Source: Acinetobacter boissieri
GTDB lineage: Bacteria; Pseudomonadota; Gammaproteobacteria; Pseudomonadales; Moraxellaceae
Length of the DNA: 64,000 nt
Assembly: GCF_900096955.1 (NCBI RefSeq)
Contig: NZ_FMYL01000001.1
Coordinates: 124,001 to 188,000 of the forward strand
Reading direction: 5' to 3'
Positions 18,896 to 27,828 of the stretch are shown here, piece by piece. The position numbers and the translations under genes were made by a program. Position 1 is the first letter of the stretch, and each line of letters begins with the position of its first letter. Below the pieces are notes generated by a model that was not told where the DNA came from, did not search any database, and saw nothing but the letters and a program-made list of their open reading frames with translations.

Positions 18896-19657
18896 TTAAA
18901 ACAATGAAGCCAAACCATAAGCAGGGGTTGATGCATGTGCCATATTTCGCTTAGGCATCAAACCTGCTTCATATGCCATATGCCCTGCCTCAATTGCAGA
19001 CTTAAATGCACCCGCCATTTGCACAGGTTTTACCGCCTTCGCTACAGCAGTATTAAGCAAAACGGCATCAAAGCCCATTTCCATCACTTGTGCTGCTTGG
19101 CTCGGTGCACCAATACCAGCATCTATAATTAACGGCGTATCTGGGAAATACGCGCGCATAGCACGTAACCCTTCTATATTACGTACCCCTTGACCCGAAC
19201 CAATCGGCGATGCCCATGGCATGAGTACCTGACAACCCACCTGCAATAGTTTTTCAGCCAAAACGAGGTCTTCTGTCATATACGGAAATACTTGAAAGCC
19301 ATCTTCACATAAAATTCGTGCGGCTTCGACCAAGGCAAAAGGGTTTGGTTGCAAGGTGTCTGCGTGACCAATCACTTCCAATTTAATCCAATTGGTTTCA
19401 AAAACTTCACGTGCCATATGTGCAGTGGTTACGGCTTCTTTGACTCCAAAACAACTGGCCGTGTTGGGCAAAATTTTCTTGTGCGTTCTTTTGAGTAACT
19501 CTCGAAAATGTTCACCGCCTGATACACCTTCTCGGCGCAAACTCACCGTAATAATGTCTGTACCTGAAGCATCAATCGCTTGCTCTAACACATCAGGAGA
19601 TGGGTAGCCAGCAGTGCCAAGCAACAAGCGAGATTGTAAAGGAAAATCATAAAGCAT
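18896..19657 (-). CDS. thiG: Thiazole synthase ThiG
   Basis: ThiG builds the thiazole phosphate ring of thiamin from 1-deoxy-xylulose phosphate, dehydroglycine and the ThiS thiocarboxylate. The 253-residue TIM barrel shows [32 protein letters not shown]-type sequence [50 protein letters not shown] and [10 protein letters not shown]. The catalytic Lys lies in the IKLEVIG segment. The start is ATG 19657, four bases after the thiS stop, and its ribosome binding site AGGCGG lies inside the end of thiS. A longer open frame from 19693 runs inside thiS and is not used. Confidence 0.95.
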   Translation of the reverse strand: MLYDFPLQSRLLLGTAGYPSPDVLEQAIDASGTDIITVSLRREGVSGGEHFRELLKRTHKKILPNTASCFGVKEAVTTAHMAREVFETNWIKLEVIGHADTLQPNPFALVEAARILCEDGFQVFPYMTEDLVLAEKLLQVGCQVLMPWASPIGSGQGVRNIEGLRAMRAYFPDTPLIIDAGIGAPSQAAQVMEMGFDAVLLNTAVAKAVKPVQMAGAFKSAIEAGHMAYEAGLMPKRNMAHASTPAYGLASLF

Positions 19658-19661
19658 TGTT

Positions 19662-19859
19662 TTATCCGCCTTGCATGGGTGAAACCACTTCAATACTCAC
19701 CCCTTCGGTTAACTCAGTGGTTGCATATAAAGATCGTGGTACAAAATTACTATTCACTGCAGTTGCAACAGACTGAATATCGATATTCTTTGATTGTAAA
19801 AAATCTTTTAAAGATATACATGTGGTCTTAACTGATTGACCATTAAACATAATATTCAT
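19662..19859 (-). CDS. thiS: Sulfur carrier protein ThiS
   Basis: ThiS is the 65-residue ubiquitin-fold carrier that delivers sulfur as a C-terminal thiocarboxylate to ThiG. It ends in the diagnostic Gly-Gly (VSPMQGG). The middle shows the family pattern [16 protein letters not shown] 19859 overlaps the last base of the thiO stop and follows GAGGTGAATTG, a strong ribosome binding site. The frame can be opened at TTG 19862, but ATG is preferred. It is tightly packed between thiO and thiG, so the three are translationally coupled. Confidence 0.93.
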   Translation of the reverse strand: MNIMFNGQSVKTTCISLKDFLQSKNIDIQSVATAVNSNFVPRSLYATTELTEGVSIEVVSPMQGG

Positions 19860-20788
19860 CAATTCACCTCTGATGTTGTGCTAATGAGCTGAATAAATTG
19901 TTCTGCTAAAACAGGCGCTAGTAAGAAACCATGACGATACATTCCATTAATTAAATATCGCCCCTGTTGATACTCAATTTTAGGTAAATTATCTGGAAAT
20001 GAAGGACGTAATCCCGTACCTGTTTCCAATACTTTTGCTTCTGCAAATGCAGGATTCAAGACATATAACGAGGTCAGTAACTCTAATAATGCTCTTACAC
20101 TAATTTTTCCTGCATCTTGGCTCTCGATCATGGTCGCACCGAGCATAAACTGCCCCTCAGCACGAGGGACTAAATAGCATGGGAATCTAGGGTGTAAAAA
20201 ACGAATAGGACGAGAAAAAGTCACATCATGGCTTTGTAAAATCAGCATTTCACCACGAACGGCACGTAAATTTTGCAAATGATCTGTTGCAGCAATCCCT
20301 CGACAATCAATAATTCGACCACTCGGTGCTTTACTATGAAACACCACGCCGTGTTCAATGAGTTTTTGTTTGAGTTCGGCTAAAGCAGAGCGAGGGTCTA
20401 AATGGGCTTCATCTGAAAAAAATAAGCCTTTATCAAAATGATCGGCCAAATCAGGCTCAAGCACTCGAGGGTCGACCCATTGATGATTATGAGTCTTATG
20501 GGAAAAATGCTGTAATTCTTGCCGATCTCGTACAGGAGCAACGACCAACGTCCCCTTTTTATGCACCGTTTGAATGTTTTTTTGCCACCACGTAATGCCT
20601 TTAAGCCCTTGTTCGGTGACAGCAGCACTGGCACTTTCCGCTTCACAGTACGGCGCAAGCATACCACCTGCCCAATGTGATGCAGCAATATGGTCTGATG
20701 TAATCACTTCACAGTGTTCACCGACTTGCATCAGTGCAGTTGCAACGCATAACCCGGTCACGCCGTCACCTAAAATAGACCACGTCAT
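19859..20788 (-). CDS. thiO: Glycine oxidase ThiO (FAD-dependent)
   Basis: ThiO oxidises glycine to dehydroglycine (iminoacetate), the nitrogen and carbon donor for thiazole formation. It replaces the radical-SAM ThiH used by enterics. The 309-residue DAAO-type flavoprotein shows the N-terminal LGDGVTGLCVA dinucleotide motif, ASHWAGGMLAPYCEAE, RGEMLIL, a ligand-binding FLHPRFPCYLVPR and the C-terminal GTGLRPSFPDNLPKI and NGMYRHGFLLAP. No ThiH gene is seen here, which fits use of oxygen-dependent ThiO in an aerobe. It is the first gene of the thi operon, behind a TPP riboswitch with a terminator in the leader. Confidence 0.92.
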   Translation of the reverse strand: MTWSILGDGVTGLCVATALMQVGEHCEVITSDHIAASHWAGGMLAPYCEAESASAAVTEQGLKGITWWQKNIQTVHKKGTLVVAPVRDRQELQHFSHKTHNHQWVDPRVLEPDLADHFDKGLFFSDEAHLDPRSALAELKQKLIEHGVVFHSKAPSGRIIDCRGIAATDHLQNLRAVRGEMLILQSHDVTFSRPIRFLHPRFPCYLVPRAEGQFMLGATMIESQDAGKISVRALLELLTSLYVLNPAFAEAKVLETGTGLRPSFPDNLPKIEYQQGRYLINGMYRHGFLLAPVLAEQFIQLISTTSEVN

Positions 20789-20806
20789 GACACATTACTC
20801 ATCTTT

Positions 20807-20854
20807 AAAAAAATATACATCGTAGTCTCTTGAGTTGAGACCCGTGATTATGTA
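20807..20854 (-). terminator. Leader terminator of the thi operon (riboswitch expression platform)
   Basis: On the minus strand a two-part stem, TACAT/ATGTA outside and GTCTC/GAGAC inside, is followed by seven T residues. It lies between the TPP aptamer and thiO. Ligand binding could favour this terminator, so control may be by transcription attenuation. Confidence 0.55.
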
Positions 20855-20871
20855 GAAGATCATCATCTATA

Positions 20872-20959
20872 TGTGTCTTCCTACACCCGCATCGACTGGG
20901 TCAGGTTCAAAGGGTCGCTCTCATAGCCTCTCAGTCTTTATACAAGACTCCCCCGACAA
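20872..20959 (-). ncRNA. TPP riboswitch (THI element)
   Basis: On the minus strand the conserved aptamer parts appear in order: GTCGGGGGAGTC, CTGAGAGGC, GCGACCCTTTGAACCTGACC and GCGGGTGTAGGAAGAC. These form the pyrimidine-sensing (CTGAGA) and pyrophosphate-sensing (GCGGGTGTAGG) helices of the TPP riboswitch. It is 84 bases before thiO and should switch off thiO-thiS-thiG-thiF when thiamin pyrophosphate is abundant. Confidence 0.93.
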
Positions 20960-21004
20960 ATGACATAATATCCTATATTTCAATTCGCATGCATATCAAC
21001 CAAG

Positions 21005-21040
21005 AAAAAACCCATCAAAATGTAGGTCGTTTGATGGGTT
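21005..21040 (-). terminator. Intrinsic terminator of copA-copB
   Basis: AACCCATCAA (21009-21018) pairs with TTGATGGGTT (21031-21040). On the minus strand the stem is followed by a run of six T residues. It lies 46 bp after the copB stop and separates the copper operon from the thi leader. Confidence 0.8.
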
Positions 21041-21086
21041 CATTTTAGCTCTAACGCCGATATGTATCATCACGCCAGCAAAATAC

Positions 21087-21830
21087 TTAAAATGTCAGCT
21101 CTACACCTAAACCATATCGCCAACCTTTTTCAACAGTACTGCCTTTGTCACCTTTTTCGTACGCATAGGCCACATCAACAAAAGGACGAATACGTTTATT
21201 GATTTCATAACGAGTTTTTATGCCTGTTTGAAATGCAGATAACCCTGCTTTTACAGCCTTTTTTGATTGATCATGAAAAACAAATTCGGCCTCAATGTAA
21301 GGTTGCGTAATGAGTTTTTGCGTCAACAAGAAATCTCGCTCAAACTCTAGGCTTGCACCCACAAAACCATACTGCCCTGCATAAAAATAAGCTTTGGTTT
21401 CAAAAAAGTAAGGGGCTAAACCTAACACACCAACCACAGCATCAACACGTTGGCTATCTGCGTTATTTCTTTCTGCCTGATACTTTAAACCCGTTTGAAT
21501 ATCCCAAAATGCTGAAACATTACGGCTATATAATGCAGATATATTGTAATTTGGCACATGACTTTCTTCTTTAGCAACATTAGCTTCGACGAATAAACGA
21601 CTTTCATCTGTACCAATCAATGTTTCTAAGCTTGAGCCAAAAGCACCTTGACCAGCTTTATTTACAGACCATTCATTAGTGAATTTAGTCACCTGATAGA
21701 CCTGACCGCCATGTTCACTGACATGGTGGTTATTATGTGCTGTATTACTGCTGGCAAAAATCAATTGAGACAAGCCAAACAATGCCATAGATACCAATGT
21801 TTTCAACATCATCTGGTTAGTGGTTTGCAT
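21087..21830 (-). CDS. copB: Copper resistance protein CopB (outer membrane)
   Basis: CopB is an outer-membrane beta-barrel protein of the CopB/PcoB family that works with CopA in periplasmic copper tolerance. The 247-residue product has a signal peptide (LKTLVSMALFGLSQLIFA), a short His-rich mature N-terminus (NTAHNNHHVSEH) and the family body (FGSSLETLIGTDESRLFVE, YSRNVSAFWDIQTGLKYQ, EFERDFLLTQKLITQPYIE). It ends with alternating barrel strands YGLGVELTF. The start ATG 21830 overlaps the end of copA by 14 bases, so the two are coupled. It lacks the long Met-rich N-terminal region found in some pseudomonad CopB proteins, so it is a short form. Confidence 0.88.
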   Translation of the reverse strand: MQTTNQMMLKTLVSMALFGLSQLIFASSNTAHNNHHVSEHGGQVYQVTKFTNEWSVNKAGQGAFGSSLETLIGTDESRLFVEANVAKEESHVPNYNISALYSRNVSAFWDIQTGLKYQAERNNADSQRVDAVVGVLGLAPYFFETKAYFYAGQYGFVGASLEFERDFLLTQKLITQPYIEAEFVFHDQSKKAVKAGLSAFQTGIKTRYEINKRIRPFVDVAYAYEKGDKGSTVEKGWRYGLGVELTF

Positions 21831-23568
21831 GTGAATTCACCCCCTGTTTTTGTGCAGGTGTAATTACATGTGTACCACCATCTACATGAGCAACAACAAG
21901 CGTGTTCATCATACCTGCTGCCATGTGGTACATCAGATGACAGTGTATCGCCCACTCTCCCAATTCATCAGCCGTCAATAATGCTGTTACCGTCTGACCT
22001 GGTGGTACAATTAAAGTATGTTTATTAGGCATACTACTTGGGTCTTGACCATTTTCAAGTTGCATGAACATGCCGTGTAAATGCATTGGGTGTGCCATCA
22101 TACTTTCATTGACAAACTTTAAACGTACACGTTCACCATACTTCACCGTCAAAGGCTGTGGCGAATCACTGTATTTTTGGCCATTCATGGTCCAGATATA
22201 ACGTTCCATATTACCCCCCAAACGAACTTCTATCTCACGCTGTGCAGATCGAATATCCTTTTGTGGGGTTAATGACTTTAAGTCACTATATTGCAATGCT
22301 TTATCACCCATAGGCGTTGATGCGTTTGCCCAACCATACACGGGGTCTGCTGTATTTTTCACCACATCATTTTTCATGGCGGGCATATCATGGCCTGCAT
22401 GTGATGACATGTCTTGATTCATATTGCCCATATCCATGTCCATATCACTCATGTCTATATCCATAGAAGACATATCATGACCTGCATGCCCCATGCCCAT
22501 ATCTTGCATAGTTAACAAAGCACGAGGGCGAGATTTTGGCATTTCAATCTGTTTTACAGGGGGAGTATTAACTTGATGCAATGTTCCGATCGAGAAACCA
22601 CTGCGGTCAATCGACTCTGCTTCAATTTGATAATTGGCTTGTTTAGGTTCAACCACCACATCGTAAGTTTCTGCTGTACCAATACGGAACTCATCTACAG
22701 GTACAGGTTTAACAGGTTGCCCATCAGCTGAAACAACAGTCATTTTTAAATGAGGAATACGCACATCAAAAAAAGACATCGCAGATGCATTAATGAAGCG
22801 TAAACGAATTTTTTCACCTGATTGGAACATACCTGTCCAGTTTTGCTCAGGTGTTCTCCCGTTCATTAGATAGGTATAACCCGTGACATCAGACATGTCG
22901 GTTTTGAGCATACGCATCTGATTCCACATTGAGCGGTCTTTCCACGTGGCTTTTACCCCATCTCGCTTCGCCTGCTTCAGAACATCAAATACTGTTTCTC
23001 GCTCATTTTGATAATAATCTGCTTCTTTTTTCAGATTACTCATGATCTGACTACTGGTCGAGTCATGAAAATCTGATAACAATACCACATAGTCACGATC
23101 GGTTTTTTCATAATTTGCCAGCGGTACTTTGCCTTTTGGATAAATCACCAATGGGCCATACAAACCATCTTGCTCTTGCCCTTTACTATGAGAGTGATAC
23201 CAATACGTACCGTTTTGAACCACTTTAAATTTATATTCATAGGTCTGATGAGGCGCAATACCATTGAACTGATTGAGTCCAGGCACACCGTCCATAATGC
23301 CTGGTAAAATAAGGCCATGCCAATGCAATGAAGTATCTTGGTTTTTTAAATGATTATGCACACGTATCACTGCCTCATCACCCTCTTCAAATTCAAGTAA
23401 AGGTGCAACAAACTTGCCATTTACCGTAAGTCTTTTGAGTGGTTTACCAGTGACATTAACTATTTGTTCATCAATATTTAAGTCATAGGTTTTTACAGCA
23501 GCCGTCACCCATGTTGATAAAAATACACCTACACTGAGCAATAAAATATGAATAAAACGCTTTGACAT
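21817..23568 (-). CDS. copA: Multicopper oxidase CopA
   Basis: CopA is a periplasmic multicopper oxidase that probably oxidises Cu(I) to the less toxic Cu(II) and binds copper. The 583-residue product has the four copper-ligand motifs: HWHG near residue 82, HSHS near 127, HPMHLHGMF near 498 and HCHLMYHMAAGM near 545. The last includes the type-1 Cys-His and axial Met. A Met/His-rich stretch at about residues 355-400 (MGMGHAGHDMSSMD and similar) is a copper store. The N-terminus (KRFIHILLLSVGVFLSTWVTAA) looks like a Sec signal without the twin arginine usual in CopA. The start has AAGGG upstream. It is co-transcribed with copB and divergent from copRS. Confidence 0.93.
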   Translation of the reverse strand: MSKRFIHILLLSVGVFLSTWVTAAVKTYDLNIDEQIVNVTGKPLKRLTVNGKFVAPLLEFEEGDEAVIRVHNHLKNQDTSLHWHGLILPGIMDGVPGLNQFNGIAPHQTYEYKFKVVQNGTYWYHSHSKGQEQDGLYGPLVIYPKGKVPLANYEKTDRDYVVLLSDFHDSTSSQIMSNLKKEADYYQNERETVFDVLKQAKRDGVKATWKDRSMWNQMRMLKTDMSDVTGYTYLMNGRTPEQNWTGMFQSGEKIRLRFINASAMSFFDVRIPHLKMTVVSADGQPVKPVPVDEFRIGTAETYDVVVEPKQANYQIEAESIDRSGFSIGTLHQVNTPPVKQIEMPKSRPRALLTMQDMGMGHAGHDMSSMDIDMSDMDMDMGNMNQDMSSHAGHDMPAMKNDVVKNTADPVYGWANASTPMGDKALQYSDLKSLTPQKDIRSAQREIEVRLGGNMERYIWTMNGQKYSDSPQPLTVKYGERVRLKFVNESMMAHPMHLHGMFMQLENGQDPSSMPNKHTLIVPPGQTVTALLTADELGEWAIHCHLMYHMAAGMMNTLVVAHVDGGTHVITPAQKQGVNSHANH

Positions 23569-23939
23569 GATATATACCCTTAAAATACAAGCGTATGGTC
23601 AATCTGAATTTGACCTTCTTTATTTAATTAGTACCTATTCAAAAAAAATAAGACTTACTTTAGTTTCTCTCACGTATGTCGTTGAAAAGTATCTATCTAC
23701 GCTTTGCCTAACGATAATGATATAACTACGATTGAGGTTGTTACTGTATTCGACATTGAATGGTCTTTCACCATGGTATCCATCCTCTTGAATATCAGAT
23801 TTTGGCGTCTAGCATTACAGTAAAAGAACTGCCCCAACATCTAAGTGACAAGAAAATGACATCTTTGTCATACAACACTTTTTTTACGTGTATTTCGCTA
23901 TCATAAGACCCTTCATTAGCTCAACTTGAGAGATATCGC
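23569..23939. promoter_or_regulatory. Divergent copA / copRS control region (371 bp, no gene)
   Basis: No open frame of note was found. The region holds a perfect GGTCAA-N7-TTGACC inverted repeat at 23597-23615 in the copA leader and a CusR-like box at 23854-23873 before copR. The middle part (about 23640-23840) shows nothing that I can assign. Confidence 0.7.
23854..23873 (+). promoter_or_regulatory. CusR/CopR-type box upstream of copR
   Basis: AAAATGACATCTTTGTCATA is nearly the E. coli CusR box AAAATGACAANNTTGTCATTTT (quoted from memory), with perfect ATGACA/TGTCAT arms. A TATCAT hexamer at 23899-23904 would give a start near 23911. This puts the box at about -57 to -38, where an OmpR-type activator binds. 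It suggests autoregulation of copRS and perhaps activation of copA. Confidence 0.65.
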
Positions 23940-24617
23940 ATGAAAATATTATTGGCTGAAGATGAAGCTAAAACCGGAGATTACCTCACTCAAGGGTTGT
24001 CTGAAGCAGGCTATATTACAGACTGGGTCAAAGATGGTCTCAGCGCACAACACCAAGCACTTTGCGAAGAATACGATCTGATTATTTTAGATGTCATGCT
24101 TCCTCAACTCGATGGCTGGCAAGTCATTCAAGCCATTCGAAAACATGGCAAAACCATGCCAATTTTATTTTTAACAGCAAAAGATCAAATAGAAAATCGA
24201 GTCAAAGGGCTAGACTTAGGTGCAGACGATTATTTGGTTAAACCATTTGCTTTTGCAGAATTACTGGCGAGAATTAAAAGCCTACTGCGCAGAGGACAAC
24301 AACGTGAGGAAAACAATATTTGTATTGCTGACCTTGAACTCGACCTCATTAAGCGCCGTGTAACACGCTCAGGACAACGTATTGACCTGACTGCAAAAGA
24401 GTTTGCACTCATGGAGCTCTTCATGCGTAGACAAGGTGAAATTTTACCTAGAACCCTCATTGCATCACAAATATGGGATATGAATTTTGACAGTGATACC
24501 AATGTAGTTGAGGTTGCCATTAAACGCCTCAGAAATAAGGTCGATAATGGCTTTAGTCCTAAACTCATTCAAAATATACGAGGTATGGGCTATGTGTTAG
24601 AGATCAATAATGATTAA
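23940..24617 (+). CDS. copR: Heavy-metal response regulator CopR (OmpR family)
   Basis: CopR is the transcription factor of a copper-responsive two-component system. The 225-residue product has a receiver domain with acidic residues E7/D8, phosphoacceptor D51 in [15 protein letters not shown] in LFLTAKD and K in [17 protein letters not shown]-terminal winged-helix domain follows, with the recognition helix and wing visible in [15 protein letters not shown] and IRGMGYVLE. Its place next to copA-copB and the CusR-type box support copper sensing. Its stop overlaps copS by 8 bases. The ATG has GAGA upstream. Confidence 0.93.
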   Translation: MKILLAEDEAKTGDYLTQGLSEAGYITDWVKDGLSAQHQALCEEYDLIILDVMLPQLDGWQVIQAIRKHGKTMPILFLTAKDQIENRVKGLDLGADDYLVKPFAFAELLARIKSLLRRGQQREENNICIADLELDLIKRRVTRSGQRIDLTAKEFALMELFMRRQGEILPRTLIASQIWDMNFDSDTNVVEVAIKRLRNKVDNGFSPKLIQNIRGMGYVLEINND

Positions 24618-25992
24618 AATTTTCAATACGATTAGCTTAAAAATTGCACTCATTTTTTCGCTATGTACGGCAATTATTTTACTGATTATGGGCTTTGTTA
24701 TTCATCAATTAGTTACTCACCACTTTGCCATGCAAGATCGTGCCCAAATTGAAGGAAAGATTCAACTCATACAACATATTTTAAAACAAGACAACCTAAG
24801 CCCAAACCAATTACATTCCTCTTTAACTGATGCCCTTGTTGGACATCATGATTTAGTTGTACAAATTGAACAGCCGATGGGTCATATTATTTTTCAATCT
24901 ACTTCACAATACATCAATAAAAATCAAATCATAAAAACAGCGACCGCTGACCATTGGCTTAACTGGAAAAATCAACATACGACCTATCATGGTTTAGTGT
25001 CTGAACAGCAATATAACGCTCAGCCCATACAAATTATTGTTGGCATTGATACATCAGAACATTTACATTTTTTAAATAATTTTAGAAATCAACTTTTATA
25101 TATTGGTCTAGGAGGTACGGCATTTATTATATTTTTTGGTTGGTTTGCTGCATGGCGAGGATTACGGCCAATCCAAAAAATGGCACAAGTTGCTGAAGGC
25201 ATCTCGGCACAACATTTATCGGAACGTTTAGCTACTCATCGTATTCCCTTAGAGCTTCAACCACTCGCTATTGCGTTTAATGACATGCTCGATCGCTTAG
25301 AAAAGGCTTTAGCCAAACTGTCAGATTTCTCTTCCGACTTAGCACATGAAATTCGTACGCCATTGAATAACTTAATGACACAAACTCAAGTCTGCTTATC
25401 ACGCCCTCGTCAAGTCCATGACTATAAAGAAGTATTATTTTCAAACTTAGAGGAATTAGAACATTTATCACGTATGATTTCAGATATGTTATTTCTTGCA
25501 AAAACAGAACATGGGTTACACTTAACTCAACTACAGCAAATTCATCTTGAACATGAAATACAGACGTTAATTGACTTTTATGATGCGGTTGCAACTGAAA
25601 AAAATATGGCTTTTCATCATATTGGATCAGCAACGATTTGTGCTAACCCAACGCTACTGCGCCGTGCATTGAGTAATCTATTTTCAAATGCGATTAAATA
25701 TGGTCAAGCACAATCAATGATTGAAACACAATGTCAAACAATTGAGCACAAAACCATTTTTTCCATAAAAAATAAAGGGCCAATACTCTCTCAAGAGCAA
25801 CTCTCTCGGCTTTTTGATCGCTTTTATCGAACCGATACATCACGACAACGCATGGAAGATGGTACAGGATTAGGGTTAGCCATTACTCAATCTATTTTAA
25901 ACTTACATGGTGCAAAGATTGACGTAAAGTCATGTAATGATGAAATCATTTTTACCATTACTTTCGAGCTAATAAACGATCAAACTGTATAA
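24610..25992 (+). CDS. copS: Heavy-metal sensor histidine kinase CopS
   Basis: CopS is the inner-membrane kinase that senses periplasmic copper and phosphorylates CopR. The 460-residue product has a first transmembrane segment at about residues 10-33, a periplasmic domain to about 155, a second segment at about 160-180 and a HAMP linker ([17 protein letters not shown]). The phospho-acceptor His246 lies in [13 protein letters not shown]. The ATPase domain has an N box [10 protein letters not shown] and a G box [13 protein letters not shown]. It belongs to the CusS/CopS/IrlB heavy-metal subfamily. It ends 10 bp from the convergent copD stop. Confidence 0.92.
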   Translation: MIKIFNTISLKIALIFSLCTAIILLIMGFVIHQLVTHHFAMQDRAQIEGKIQLIQHILKQDNLSPNQLHSSLTDALVGHHDLVVQIEQPMGHIIFQSTSQYINKNQIIKTATADHWLNWKNQHTTYHGLVSEQQYNAQPIQIIVGIDTSEHLHFLNNFRNQLLYIGLGGTAFIIFFGWFAAWRGLRPIQKMAQVAEGISAQHLSERLATHRIPLELQPLAIAFNDMLDRLEKALAKLSDFSSDLAHEIRTPLNNLMTQTQVCLSRPRQVHDYKEVLFSNLEELEHLSRMISDMLFLAKTEHGLHLTQLQQIHLEHEIQTLIDFYDAVATEKNMAFHHIGSATICANPTLLRRALSNLFSNAIKYGQAQSMIETQCQTIEHKTIFSIKNKGPILSQEQLSRLFDRFYRTDTSRQRMEDGTGLGLAITQSILNLHGAKIDVKSCNDEIIFTITFELINDQTV

Positions 25993-26002
25993 TCTCAAAC
26001 AT

Positions 26003-26884
26003 CTACTCCAACCCCACTACCGTGGTAATGTAGCCTGTGGTTGAGATAACACTTAATCCAATGAACATTTCAACAACAAGTACATAGGTTAATTTTTTAG
26101 CAAATGTAGGTGCTTGCAATTTTGGTGTTAAATACCACTTATTCAATGCGGCAAGTAATAACATCGCCATCACAAAGCCTATTTTCACAATAAATCCAAC
26201 ACCGTATTCGGTATGTAATAATACATCAAGGTCTTTAATTAAGAGTAATGCAACAGTTACACCGCACAAAAGTAACATGACCATCATAAAAGATGCTATT
26301 TGGCCAAATAGATGCACCCTTTGTTTTAATTCAAACCCAGAAATTTTACGTGTTGCTATATATAACGGGTATAGTGAACCCAACCACAAAGACATCATAA
26401 GAACATGTATTGACAATAATATTTGAGGAAATATAGATAAGTTTGTAACATGGCCAAGTTGTGAAAAACTATATACAATTGAGATAACCAAAACAGAAAA
26501 ACCTGTTTTGTTCCACATACTCAGTTGGATTGTATCTTGGATTAAAATTATGGCTATCAATCCTATTAATAATGCAAAAGATACAATACGTAAAATATGT
26601 GCTATACCTGTTGCTGTATTCAAGATCATTTTTAAATAGTCAGTATTAAACATTCCTAAAATACCACTATCTGCCAAGCTACCAATCAAAAGACCAAAAC
26701 CAAGTACACTCGCAAAAAGACCAAATCCCACACCAAGGCAAATGTAATTTAATAATTTTTTTTGAAGATCTACATGGCTGTAAAAAAGAAAATAAAAAAA
26801 TGAACCACCAACAATACATGCAATACTAAAATACAAAGCGACCTTTGTTATCCAGTTCGCATACGCCCAATACTCTAACTCCAT
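26003..26884 (-). CDS. copD: Copper resistance protein CopD (inner membrane)
   Basis: CopD is an inner-membrane protein of the CopD/PcoD family, thought to move copper into the cytoplasm in cooperation with CopC. The 293-residue product has about eight hydrophobic segments (for example LYFSIACIVGGSFFYFLFY, LGVGFGLFASVLGFGLLIG, IGFVMAMLLLAALNKWYLTP). It has conserved His and Trp residues in LSIHVLMMSLWLGSLYPLY, the family signature with membrane His. The start is ATG 26884 (MELEYWAYANW). A TTG 12 bases upstream also opens the frame. copC lies 212 bp upstream on the same strand, and a 108-bp inverted-repeat element lies between them. Confidence 0.85.
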   Translation of the reverse strand: MELEYWAYANWITKVALYFSIACIVGGSFFYFLFYSHVDLQKKLLNYICLGVGFGLFASVLGFGLLIGSLADSGILGMFNTDYLKMILNTATGIAHILRIVSFALLIGLIAIILIQDTIQLSMWNKTGFSVLVISIVYSFSQLGHVTNLSIFPQILLSIHVLMMSLWLGSLYPLYIATRKISGFELKQRVHLFGQIASFMMVMLLLCGVTVALLLIKDLDVLLHTEYGVGFIVKIGFVMAMLLLAALNKWYLTPKLQAPTFAKKLTYVLVVEMFIGLSVISTTGYITTVVGLE

Positions 26885-26930
26885 TTGGTCGCTCAACTTC
26901 TATGTATTTAATACCAATCAAATATCAAGT

Positions 26931-27038
26931 GGTTAAATGTCTTGTATTAATCAAAAATAAATGACATCCATACAATATCAATCACAGGCTTTGCGACAAG
27001 AAACATCATATAATGATCCATTTACAAGACATTTAACC
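26931..27038. repeat. 108-bp element bounded by perfect 16-bp inverted repeats
   Basis: GGTTAAATGTCTTGTA at 26931-26946 is repeated exactly, inverted, as TACAAGACATTTAACC at 27023-27038. Pairing stops sharply at both outer ends. The 76-bp centre is AT-rich and has no gene. No clear target-site duplication flanks it. It may be a miniature mobile element or a long-range hairpin in the copC-copD transcript. Confidence 0.7.
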
Positions 27039-27096
27039 TTTGAACCTCTCCATCATTCATCAGACAAACGCATATCCAATTAGTCCCTAAATCATC

Positions 27097-27474
27097 TTAT
27101 TTGCTCTCAATAGTAAAAATATAAGTCCCTTTCATTGAGTGCCCATCTTTACCCATAGCAGACCAGCCCACCATATATTTTCCTTGCGTGAGCCCACTTA
27201 CAGGAATATCAAAAGATTTTTTTGTAGCATGATCCATAGTGTAGCCCACGGGTATACTGTTTTTCTGGCTATCTACCACTTTTACACCCATCAACATCAC
27301 TTCATCAGCAAAATTCAAAGTAATATTGCTAGGTGCTGTTGTCACCGATGCATTAATTGCGGGGGTTGCACTTTCTAATTGAATATGAGCAAACACACTA
27401 TTTGCAGATGCAAAAATGACTGCACCCAACACTACACTTTTTAGTCGAGAAAATACTTTGTTAGACTTTGTCAT
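27097..27474 (-). CDS. copC: Periplasmic copper-binding protein CopC
   Basis: CopC is a small periplasmic copper carrier with a cupredoxin-like fold that works with CopD. The 125-residue product has a signal peptide (KSVVLGAVIFASANSVFA) cut just before His. This gives the N-terminal HIQLESATP in which the mature His1 binds Cu(II). Later ligands are likely in the KDGHSMKGTY segment. The Met-rich copper(I) loop of pseudomonad CopC is absent, so this is probably the single Cu(II)-site type. The start is ATG 27474 with AAGGG 7 bases upstream. A longer open frame (to 27492) has no merit. It is the first gene of the copC-copD pair. Confidence 0.9.
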   Translation of the reverse strand: MTKSNKVFSRLKSVVLGAVIFASANSVFAHIQLESATPAINASVTTAPSNITLNFADEVMLMGVKVVDSQKNSIPVGYTMDHATKKSFDIPVSGLTQGKYMVGWSAMGKDGHSMKGTYIFTIESK

Positions 27475-27828
27475 ATGTGAACCCTTATTCAATGATATAT
27501 CGTTTTATTACATCAAATCATAAAAGATGATTTGCGTGTAAATATGATTATCTAAAATAAGAGATACATTTAGGTGACTTAAAAATTACATTTTCGTTAT
27601 TTTAATCTATTTTTTTCAGCTCATCGATATTAACTACATCTACTCATTAGAATAACTACCTCAGAATAAATTGTCATTGTTGAGATACTGCAGCCTAACT
27701 TACCGACATAGCCTTACATCTTTGTATGTTTATGTATTTTTCTATTGTCTATCTGCTAGAGTCATTTAAAATCAGTAGCATAAGCACTCTATTTTTATCG
27801 CTAACAAAAATATCTAAGGGATCGTCAA
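27475..27828. other. Intergenic region between copC and the DUF697-like gene
   Basis: This is 354 bp of AT-rich sequence between divergent genes, so it must hold both promoters. A perfect inverted repeat CAAATCAT-AAAAG-ATGATTTG (27514-27534) lies 40 bp upstream of copC and may be an operator. No RNA gene or credible small open frame was seen. Confidence 0.5.

Noticed and set aside
24230..24568. 112-codon antisense frame in copR
   Set aside because: It is a shadow of the conserved receiver and winged-helix frame, with no recognisable protein.
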